DNA of 26,337 bases from a virus: the IMG/VR virus record IMGVR_UViG_3300042445_000437, positions 1 to 26,337 of that record; one strand, written 5' to 3'. The translations under genes and the position numbers were made by a program. Positions 21,707-26,337 of this stretch are shown here, in pieces. The notes under the pieces are model-generated. The model was not told the DNA's origin. It saw nothing but the letters and a program-made list of their open reading frames with translations, and did no database searches. The first letter of the stretch is position 1. Each line of letters begins with the position of its first letter.

Positions 21707-21924
21707 TGGATGAATTAGATCAGATCAAGAGACTTGCAGGCATAAATGAATTTAAAGGCCTTAAAACCTACGAAGGCATAAATGTTTCAATTTCTGGAAC
21801 TGAAAAAAGAAAAATAGAACGCGAGCAAGATATACGACCAGGAACTCCTGAATGGTTTCAACTTTGGTTTAGTTTGCCGTATCTAACTAACGAAAAATTT
21901 GGAGATAAGCAATGGTTGAGGTAA
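21706..21924 (+). CDS. Small virion-type protein with RLAGI N-terminus
   Basis: The frame is open from 21667, but the ATG at 21706 is preferred: it shares a base with the upstream stop (TAATG) like its neighbours, and it begins [16 protein letters not shown], a start typical of small marine T4-like phage proteins with an IKRLAGI motif. This gives 72 residues. The conserved-looking [19 protein letters not shown] segment near residues 44-62 is also familiar from such phages. Function unknown. It overlaps the Fe-S carrier gene by 13 bases. Confidence 0.65.
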   Translation: MDELDQIKRLAGINEFKGLKTYEGINVSISGTEKRKIEREQDIRPGTPEWFQLWFSLPYLTNEKFGDKQWLR

Positions 21925-22235
21925 CTCCAGCAGCTCGTATAAAAATACAAGATCTGTTGTCAGAAGAAAATAATCTTAATCTTAAATTAAGAACGTTCGT
22001 GCAAGGCGGCGGATGCAGTGGATTTAGTTATGGATTCACGTTTGACGATGTTCAAAATGATGATGACTTTGAAATACCGGTAGGTAGTTGGAAGATGGTC
22101 GTTGATGCTATGAGTATGCAATATCTCAACGGTGCTGAGATTGATTATAAAGAAGATATTACAGGTAGTCAATTTGTTATAAAAAATCCCAATGCTCAAA
22201 CAACCTGTGGCTGCGGCAGCAGCTTTTCAGTATGA
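21912..22235 (+). CDS. A-type iron-sulfur cluster carrier (IscA/ErpA/HesB family)
   Basis: A 107-residue protein with the family's three cluster-binding cysteines: C35 in [11 protein letters not shown], and C99 and C101 in [11 protein letters not shown]. Length and strand order match ErpA and IscA, with [14 protein letters not shown] at the N-terminus. These proteins accept [4Fe-4S] or [2Fe-2S] clusters from a scaffold and deliver them to apo-enzymes. Relatives are known in marine T4-like phages. The gene has no other Fe-S partner in the window, so it must work with host machinery. Its client is unknown. It is embedded among virion-type genes and overlaps both neighbours. Confidence 0.9.
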   Translation: MVEVTPAARIKIQDLLSEENNLNLKLRTFVQGGGCSGFSYGFTFDDVQNDDDFEIPVGSWKMVVDAMSMQYLNGAEIDYKEDITGSQFVIKNPNAQTTCGCGSSFSV

Positions 22236-22309
22236 ACCCAAACAATTATCCAGTATTCCCAGAGGACGACGGCTATGACACTCCAAAAAATCCCTACAGC
22301 CCTGTTTAA
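22232..22309 (+). CDS. Putative 25-residue peptide
   Basis: An ATG overlaps the TGA of the Fe-S carrier (TATGA), the coupling style of this region, and opens 25 codons ending in TAA at 22307-22309. The peptide ([20 protein letters not shown] then PYSPV) is rich in Pro, Asn and Asp. No ribosome binding site beyond the coupling is visible. It could instead be a non-functional frame. Confidence is low. Confidence 0.35.
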   Translation: MNPNNYPVFPEDDGYDTPKNPYSPV

Positions 22310-22433
22310 AAATTTTGTAACAGGCATGTATTTTTACGCGATCGGAATGAGCTTTGCGTATGCAGGCGACATTGGCCAAACCTACGATTGGTGCGATCCA
22401 ACATATTGCTGTAATCCAACAAAGATATCTTAA
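22275..22433 (+). CDS. Small exported cysteine-containing protein, 52 residues
   Basis: An ATG at 22275 preceded by GAGGACGACGGCT opens 52 codons ending in TAA at 22431-22433, which shares its last base with the next ATG (TAATG). The protein has a basic and then hydrophobic N-terminus ([20 protein letters not shown]) with a plausible AYA signal-peptidase site, then a short tail with three cysteines (DWCDPTYCCNP). The stop-start overlap and signal-like organisation support it as a real gene filling an otherwise empty 197-base gap. Family unknown. Confidence 0.55.
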   Translation: MTLQKIPTALFKNFVTGMYFYAIGMSFAYAGDIGQTYDWCDPTYCCNPTKIS

Positions 22434-23275
22434 TGCGAGCTCACGAGTTTATCACTGAAAAGAAGAAGCGCAAGAAGAAAACACGTTGGGCTGCTTACGG
22501 CCCAGGTCCATACGGCGGCTATGGATATGCCACAGGCTATAGCGGAGACGGTGGGGGCGGTGATGGCGGCGTTGGAGAGGCAGACGCTAGCGATATAGAG
22601 TTAAAACAAAGATACGGCGAGTTTGATCCCGAGGACAAACCCATGTTGCCAACTACAAAAGTTGGAGGTGCTCCTGCTCCTACGCTATGGACAGCATATG
22701 ATGCTATCAAAAATATCTTAGGTAAACATCGAATAACCGACGACGAAGATAGTGTTGAACCCGGTATGTATTACGTGTACCAAAGCAACGAATCGCCGAT
22801 GTTTAGAGACACCGAAGAATCAGGAACTGGCGGCAGTATTAATATTCCCAACTTAGACAGCAAAGCTGCTAAAGATGTTGCTGTGGCTGTCCACGAAGCA
22901 TATCATGCATATGTGCATGATAAGACCAAAGGCAGCGGGCGTGTACATGCTAATGAAAAGATTATCAACAACTTAGCAGAAAAATGGTTGAGAAATCATT
23001 TGTCTGGATCCGCACTTCACGTAGCCTTAGAAACCATCATCGGTAGTCGTATTAGCTACGGCAGAGATCATATGCCCAAAAGCAGTGTAGCGAAAGAAAA
23101 CTTTGCAGATGGTAAGAAACCTGGACGCAAAGGACTAGCTAAACGTTCAGGAGTTAATACCAAGGCCAGTGTTAGTGATCTACGTAAAACTGCTAAAAAT
23201 TCATCGGGCGAGAAACAGCGGATGGCACACTGGCTAGCTAACATGAAAGCAGGCCGTGCTAAGAAGAATAAATAA
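22433..23275 (+). CDS. Putative zinc metalloprotease with capsid-targeting-like N-terminus
   Basis: A 280-residue protein starting MRAHEFITE, very close to the T4 capsid-targeting sequence (MKTYQEFI-x-E), followed by a basic KKKRKKKTR run and a Gly/Tyr-rich linker. VAVAVHEAYHAYVH contains HExxH (H154, E155, H158). A candidate third ligand is E175 in ANEKIINNLAE, 17 residues on, as in gluzincin-type proteases. The C-terminus (ENFADGKKPGRKGLAKRSG, then MAHWLANMK) is a basic module shared by many aquatic T4-like virion proteins. A capsid-packaged protease, used in assembly or injected, is a reasonable but unproven reading. Proteolytic activity itself is also untested. Confidence 0.7.
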   Translation: MRAHEFITEKKKRKKKTRWAAYGPGPYGGYGYATGYSGDGGGGDGGVGEADASDIELKQRYGEFDPEDKPMLPTTKVGGAPAPTLWTAYDAIKNILGKHRITDDEDSVEPGMYYVYQSNESPMFRDTEESGTGGSINIPNLDSKAAKDVAVAVHEAYHAYVHDKTKGSGRVHANEKIINNLAEKWLRNHLSGSALHVALETIIGSRISYGRDHMPKSSVAKENFADGKKPGRKGLAKRSGVNTKASVSDLRKTAKNSSGEKQRMAHWLANMKAGRAKKNK

Positions 23276-23279
23276 TAGT

Positions 23280-23465
23280 ATGAAAATAAGTGAAATTTTA
23301 GAATCAGCAACAGCAGGCGCTACAAGTGCTGGCAATGTATCTGTGGGCGCAGTATATCAAAACACGCCCGGAAAAACTCTAAAAAACAAGAACGGTACAG
23401 CAAAAAATGCGCTCGATCTAAAGGGTGTTAACTTGTTAACTGGCGGAAGTATCAAACGAAGATAA
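23280..23465 (+). CDS. Small virion-type protein with capsid-targeting-like N-terminus
   Basis: The frame is open from 23256, but the ATG at 23280 is preferred because it comes just after the upstream stop and begins MKISEILESA, matching the starts of neighbouring genes. This gives 61 residues, with a possible ILE/S processing site. The Gly/Ala/Ser-rich body ends in LKGVNLLTGGSIKRR, a C-terminus I recognise from small marine T4-like phage proteins. Its stop codon lies inside the late-type box at 23461. Function unknown. Confidence 0.65.
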   Translation: MKISEILESATAGATSAGNVSVGAVYQNTPGKTLKNKNGTAKNALDLKGVNLLTGGSIKRR

Positions 23466-23468
23466 ATA
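23461..23468 (+). promoter_or_regulatory. Late-promoter-like box GATAAATA
   Basis: GATAAATA overlaps the stop codon of the previous gene and lies 55 bases before the ATG at 23524. The expected start near 23474-23476 gives a leader of about 48 bases that carries the hairpin TCAACA-CGAC-TGTTGA (23483-23498) and the AAGGAAG ribosome binding site (23512-23518). Confidence 0.6.
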
Positions 23469-23482
23469 ATATACGGGTTTAG

Positions 23483-23498
23483 TCAACACGACTGTTGA
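23483..23498 (+). repeat. Short hairpin in the leader of the 495-residue protein
   Basis: TCAACA and TGTTGA are perfect inverted copies around a four-base CGAC loop, in the predicted leader between the late-type box and the ribosome binding site. No T-run follows, so it may stabilise the 5' end of a highly expressed message. It is short enough to be chance. Confidence 0.45.
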
Positions 23499-23523
23499 TA
23501 GAAACACACTAAGGAAGATAATA

Positions 23524-25011
23524 ATGGATTTTAAAACACTCATCAGCAAACTAGACAGCATGGAAGCACCCCCAAAGACTCCCGCTGCACCAGTATTAGA
23601 TAAAGCTGTACAGCTTAACGAAGATGCACAATTACGTGTTCTAAGTGGTCGTACTAGCTACGTTGCAGAAGCTAAGAAAAAGGCTGAAGAAGACGTTAAA
23701 GAAGAAATGAAAGTAGGTGATAAGAAAGCATCATCTACAGGTGGAACTATCGAAAAGACCAAGACTGGTATCAAGCATACAGCTGGTAAGAACTATGGCG
23801 GCGACAAAGCACCGAAGGACGACGAAGATGACGCACCTAAGGCTAAGAAAGCTAAAAAAGAATCTATAGATACAGAAGCTTTTGGCGGCAAGTTTGCTAA
23901 GATGGTTGAAGCTAAGAAAGCAGAAGCTGACAAAAAGAAAAAGAAAATGGAAGAAGGCTCTAAGCCAGACTTCTTAGACATGGACAAAGACGGCGACAAG
24001 AAAGAGCCAATGAAGAAAGCGGTTGCTGATAAGAAGGGCGGTCCAAAGAAAGGTGTAAATCCTTTTGCTAAGAAAGACGATGATGTTAAAGAATCCGACG
24101 AGATGAAAGTAGGAGATAAGAAAAAGTCTTCTACAGGCGGAACTATTGAAAAAACAGCAACAGGTATTAAACATACCGGCGGCAAAAACTACAGTGGCAA
24201 GACTGCCGAGAAAGAAGAAAAATCTAAGAAAGATGAGTCATTTGCTAGCCGTAAAAAAGTTATGGCAGAATCATTTGAACCAAAATTAACATTCAAAGAA
24301 ATGGTACGTCTAGTACAAGAAAGCGGAGGTCAACAACAAATTGATCCTACTGATAAAGCATTGTTCAACTGGGCCGAGCGTGTGGCTATCAGCAAGTTAG
24401 GCGAAGGTACTAAAGCCTCTCTATATGCAGGATTAATCTACGAACGCAATGGTGGCGTATTTGAAATGTACGATGTACTGAGCGAAGGTAAAAAAAAAGT
24501 CAATGAAGGTAGAGCCCAATTAACTGAGGGCATGATTGAGAAAGTTAAAAATGTCTTGATGTCTAAAATGGCATCGAAACTTTCGGACGAAGAAAAGTCT
24601 AAGATGAAGGCAACCGCAGAAAAGGTATTAGGCAAATCAGAAGTTTCATCAGACGATTTTACATTAGCAAATATTAAAGCAGTGGCTAAGGCATTGGGTG
24701 CTAAACCAGAAGCTGCAAGTGAATCCATTGAAGAAGGTCCAATGGATATGATTAAAGATGCAGGAAAGAAAGTTGGTGATTTCTTTGGTCAGAAGAAAGT
24801 AGATCCAAAGAGCGGTATGGGAACTATTGGTAGTGTAGACGCATGGGATAAGAGTGCAACATTAGGTGAAAAACTTGTTAGCCTAACTGGTGCATTAGGT
24901 GGAACTGCTGCAATGATCGCTGGATTCTTTGGTGGCCCGGCTTGGTTAATTATTCCGGGGTTGTTAGCATTACTGTTCTTGTCGCAAGTTGGAACAACCA
25001 AAGGTTACTAA
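23524..25011 (+). CDS. Lysine/glutamate-rich virion or prohead-core-type protein with internal repeats
   Basis: A 495-residue protein with AAGGAAG upstream. The N-terminus MDFKTLISKLDSMEAPP resembles that of the protein at 18465. Two 33-residue repeats, 61-93 and 193-225, are identical at 29 positions (EMKVGDKK-x-SSTGGTIEKT core). Between them is an EF-hand-like acidic loop, DMDKDGDKKEP (152-162). The central part is helical (KLTFKEMVRLVQESGG; MIEKVKNVLMSKMASKLSDE). Many sites fit the T4 gp21 protease preference (L/I-x-E before G/A/S), for example LSE/G, LTE/G and IEE/G. The C-terminus (about 449-490) has two hydrophobic, Gly-rich segments ending in LIIPGLLALLFLSQVGTTKGY. A prohead-core or packaged internal protein is the best reading. 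Its own terminator follows. Confidence 0.65.
   Translation: MDFKTLISKLDSMEAPPKTPAAPVLDKAVQLNEDAQLRVLSGRTSYVAEAKKKAEEDVKEEMKVGDKKASSTGGTIEKTKTGIKHTAGKNYGGDKAPKDDEDDAPKAKKAKKESIDTEAFGGKFAKMVEAKKAEADKKKKKMEEGSKPDFLDMDKDGDKKEPMKKAVADKKGGPKKGVNPFAKKDDDVKESDEMKVGDKKKSSTGGTIEKTATGIKHTGGKNYSGKTAEKEEKSKKDESFASRKKVMAESFEPKLTFKEMVRLVQESGGQQQIDPTDKALFNWAERVAISKLGEGTKASLYAGLIYERNGGVFEMYDVLSEGKKKVNEGRAQLTEGMIEKVKNVLMSKMASKLSDEEKSKMKATAEKVLGKSEVSSDDFTLANIKAVAKALGAKPEAASESIEEGPMDMIKDAGKKVGDFFGQKKVDPKSGMGTIGSVDAWDKSATLGEKLVSLTGALGGTAAMIAGFFGGPAWLIIPGLLALLFLSQVGTTKGY
23704..23802 (+). repeat. Intragenic repeat copy 1 (33 codons)
   Basis: This encodes EMKVGDKKASSTGGTIEKTK and the TGIKHTAGKNYGG that follows. 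It is 29 of 33 residues identical to the copy at 24100-24198, with many silent differences, so the duplication is old and the protein sequence has been kept. Confidence 0.9.
24100..24198 (+). repeat. Intragenic repeat copy 2 (33 codons)
   Basis: This encodes EMKVGDKKKSSTGGTIEKTA and the TGIKHTGGKNYSG that follows. It is the second copy of the repeat at 23704-23802, separated from it by 297 bases that contain the acidic loop. Confidence 0.9.
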
Positions 25012-25031
25012 TCAGTTTACGTTTGGTAAAC

Positions 25032-25063
25032 AAAAGCCAGTCATAGGTTGACTGGCTTTTTTT
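25032..25063 (+). terminator. Intrinsic terminator overlapping the dsbA-like promoter
   Basis: AAAAGCCAGTCA (25032-25043) pairs perfectly with TGACTGGCTTTT (25049-25060) around the five-base loop TAGGT, followed by more T to 25063. It lies 20 bases after the stop of the 495-residue protein. The right arm contains most of the -35 box of the next promoter. Confidence 0.92.
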
Positions 25064-25076
25064 ATGACTATATAAT
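25048..25076 (+). promoter_or_regulatory. Near-consensus sigma70 promoter of the dsbA-like operon
   Basis: TTGACT (25048-25053), a 17-base spacer and TATAAT (25071-25076) form a promoter one base short of consensus. The first T of the -35 is in the terminator loop, the rest in its right arm, and the T-run is in the spacer. The expected start near 25083 gives a leader of about 14 bases with TAGGAGAT before the ATG at 25097. Confidence 0.85.
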
Positions 25077-25096
25077 AGTTCTATAGGAGATAATTT

Positions 25097-25360
25097 ATGT
25101 CTACAAGAATGTATGGTCCGGAAGAAAAAGCAAAACTAGAGCGATTAATCAACGAAGGCTCAAATGTATTACGTGAGTTAGAAGATCTCCAAGAGGGTCT
25201 CAAAGAAACTGTTAAAGCTGTCGCAGAAGAACTACAAATTAAACCCAGCATCATCAACAAAGCAATTAAGATCGCACACAAAGATAACTGGAAAGACCAC
25301 GAACAAGAATGGAATGACATTGAAATGATTCTCGGTGTCACTAAAAGACTTCCTGAATGA
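25097..25360 (+). CDS. dsbA: DsbA-like double-stranded DNA-binding protein
   Basis: An 87-residue, charged all-helical protein. The segments EEKAKLERLINEGSNVLREL, LKETVKAVAEELQIKPSIIN and KAIKIAHKDNWKDHEQEWND fit the family of T4 DsbA (89 residues), including the conserved L-K-P/V-x-x-x-N-x-x-x-x-I-A-x-K-D region. T4 DsbA binds double-stranded DNA and is linked to late promoter regions. It is not the disulfide oxidase of the same name. It has its own near-consensus sigma70 promoter and good ribosome binding site and is followed by overlapping genes. It is likely expressed early or continuously. Confidence 0.75.
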   Translation: MSTRMYGPEEKAKLERLINEGSNVLRELEDLQEGLKETVKAVAEELQIKPSIINKAIKIAHKDNWKDHEQEWNDIEMILGVTKRLPE

Positions 25361-25641
25361 TTGAACTGTTAAAACCCACTTTTGACTGGATACGAGATGA
25401 CTGGCGATCAAATAAGTTTAGATTCTGCGTTGAGGTCCTGGCTTGGGCAATCTCGATTGGTTGCGCAATTACTATGGCAGCAACTGTTCCAAATCCGCCT
25501 CTATTGGTACTCTATCCTATTTGGATTACTGGTTGTGCCATGTATGCTTGGGCTAGTTATACTCGGAAATCGTTTGGCATGTTGGCTAACTATATCTTGT
25601 TAACAACTATAGATACTGTTGGCCTTATCAGGATGCTATAA
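25357..25641 (+). CDS. Conserved small membrane protein
   Basis: A 94-residue protein overlapping the dsbA-like gene by 4 bases. After a soluble N-terminus with FDWIRDDWRSNKFRF it has hydrophobic segments at about 24-44 and 48-66, and a weaker one near 75-92. The VPNPPLLVLYPIWITGCAMY block is a membrane hairpin with helix-breaking prolines. I recognise it as a conserved membrane protein of marine T4-like phages located near gene 43, with no established function. Its stop codon is part of a TATAAATA box. Confidence 0.7.
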   Translation: MIELLKPTFDWIRDDWRSNKFRFCVEVLAWAISIGCAITMAATVPNPPLLVLYPIWITGCAMYAWASYTRKSFGMLANYILLTTIDTVGLIRML

Positions 25642-25644
25642 ATA
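25637..25644 (+). promoter_or_regulatory. TATAAATA, exact match to T4 late promoter consensus
   Basis: TATAAATA overlaps the stop codon of the membrane protein (TAA 25639-25641) and lies 74 bases before the gene 43 start. A start site near 25650 would give a leader of about 68 bases that includes the hairpin at 25689-25706. It could also act as an AT-rich -10. Transcription of gene 43 is more certainly supplied by the promoter at 25048. Confidence 0.45.
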
Positions 25645-25688
25645 TATCGTAGAAGGTAGGCGTGGCCATAAACCGCACAATTGGTATT

Positions 25689-25706
25689 TGCAAGCCGTAA
25701 ATTGCA
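25689..25706 (+). promoter_or_regulatory. Hairpin before gene 43 with T4 polymerase-operator geometry
   Basis: TGCAA (25689-25693), the eight-base loop GCCGTAAA and TTGCA (25702-25706) form a 5-bp stem that ends one base before the AGGAGA Shine-Dalgarno (25708-25713). In T4, gp43 represses its own translation by binding a hairpin with a 5-bp stem and 8-base loop in the same place. The loop sequence here differs from that of T4. The remaining part of the 77-base gap (25645-25688) shows nothing else convincing. Confidence 0.55.
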
Positions 25707-25718
25707 TAGGAGAATAAA

Positions 25719-26337
25719 TTGAGTTATGTAGACGCTTTCTATGATAGAGAGCAGGATGTAATCAATGTGGTTGAACGTGATGACAAAGGTCAACGACATT
25801 ACAAAGAATATCCTGCTAAACATCTATTTTATTATCAAGACCCCCGCGGCAAGTTTCAATCGATCAAAGGCGAACCTTTAACACGAGTATCAAGTAGAAA
25901 CGTTAAAGAGCATCGCAAAGAGCTGGCTATACACAGCAATAAAAAATTATATGAATCAGACATCAATCCTATCTATCGATGTCTTGAAGATCAATATCTT
26001 AATGTAGACGCACCCAAACTCAACATAGCATTCTTTGATATTGAAGTAGACTTCGATCCAGAACGTGGCTACGCATCACCAGAAGATGCGTTCATGCCAA
26101 TTACTGCTATTGCTGTGTATCTGCAATGGATGGAGACCATGATATGTCTAGCTATTCCGCCTAAGACCTTGTCTATGGAAGAAGCCAAGCGACACGTTGA
26201 AGACTTCCCTAATACCATGCTGTTTGACAACGAAGCAGACATGTTGGATACATTCTTAAACTTGATCGAAGACGCAGATGTGTTAAGTGGATGGAACTCG
26301 GAAGGTTTCGATATTCCGTATACTGTGAACCGTGTAG
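25719..26337 (+). CDS. 43: DNA polymerase gp43, N-terminal part (continues past window)
   Basis: The open frame uses a TTG start at 25719: AGGAGA lies five bases upstream, an in-frame stop (TAG, 25707-25709) excludes anything earlier, and there is no usable ATG nearby. The visible 206 residues cover the N-terminal domain (VDAFYDREQDVINVVERDDK; EYPAKHLFYYQDPRGK) and the start of the 3'-5' exonuclease. Exo I is FFDIEVDF with D107 and E109. Exo II is the GWNSEGFDIPY segment just before the edge. IHSNKKLYESDINPIYRCL and DPERGYASPEDAFMPITAI are typical of gp43 from aquatic T4-like phages. This is the family B replicative polymerase. The polymerase domain lies outside the window. Confidence 0.93.
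   Translation, partial: MSYVDAFYDREQDVINVVERDDKGQRHYKEYPAKHLFYYQDPRGKFQSIKGEPLTRVSSRNVKEHRKELAIHSNKKLYESDINPIYRCLEDQYLNVDAPKLNIAFFDIEVDFDPERGYASPEDAFMPITAIAVYLQWMETMICLAIPPKTLSMEEAKRHVEDFPNTMLFDNEADMLDTFLNLIEDADVLSGWNSEGFDIPYTVNRV

Noticed and set aside
23267-23274. AATAAATA as a late promoter for the gene at 23280
   Set aside because: It encodes the N-K-stop end of the metalloprotease gene and lies five bases before the ATG, leaving no room for a transcript start.
1-26337. tRNA genes, CRISPR arrays, insertion sequences, attachment sites or introns
   Set aside because: No cloverleaf, spaced repeat array, transposase or integrase frame was noticed by eye. Dedicated RNA searches were not possible here.

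Overview
The window is a stretch of a T4-like (exo-T-even) tailed-phage genome of the type seen in aquatic bacteria. It is compact and A+T-rich, and almost every gene overlaps or abuts the next. The diagnostic genes are the clamp loader gp44, the start of the family B DNA polymerase gp43, a DsbA-like protein beside it, dCMP deaminase, PhoH and a GroES-like co-chaperonin. The structural proteins carry segments that I recognise from marine T4-like phages. There are no photosynthesis genes, so nothing points to a cyanobacterial host. The host cannot be named, but two near-perfect sigma70 promoters imply a bacterium with an ordinary housekeeping sigma factor.

Layout: (1) 1-4344, fibre and baseplate-type structural proteins, including an 869-residue protein with Ig-like and carbohydrate-binding-like modules. 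(2) 4341-9344, many small early or middle genes on the + strand: a DnaE-like fragment, a GroES-like protein, a MazG-like pyrophosphohydrolase, a cytidylyltransferase-like protein, gp44, a DUF2452-like protein and dCMP deaminase. The run ends in a bidirectional terminator. (3) 9356-10096, phoH, the only minus-strand gene, with a structured divergent leader. (4) 10238-13684, two conserved unknowns, then a lysis cassette: GH19 endolysin, inner and outer spanin-like pair, 3TM-type holin and a small exported lysine-rich protein. (5) 13755-18063, dnaJ, peptide deformylase, ClpA and an unknown gene, read from a consensus promoter. (6) 18067-25011, virion-type proteins, several of which start with T4-like capsid-targeting-sequence lookalikes. 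They include a nucleotidyltransferase and a zinc metalloprotease, and an A-type Fe-S carrier sits among them. (7) 25097-26337, dsbA-like, a membrane protein and gene 43, which runs off the window.

The most interesting signals are: (a) two composite punctuation elements in which the -35 box of a TTGAC(A/T)-N17-TATAAT promoter lies in the loop or right arm of an intrinsic terminator hairpin, one of which appears to give a leaderless dnaJ mRNA; (b) a family of shared N-termini, M-[KR]-[AI]-x-E-[FLI]-[VIL], that suggests enzymes packaged inside the capsid; (c) a 5-bp, 8-nt-loop hairpin directly upstream of the Shine-Dalgarno of gene 43, with the geometry of the T4 polymerase autoregulatory operator; and (d) a DnaE fragment that keeps the GRGS motif but ends before the catalytic aspartates.

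Three small genes not obvious from simple ORF calling are added (7122-7289, 22232-22309, 22275-22433). Four starts are moved downstream to better-supported ATGs, and gene 43 is given a TTG start.
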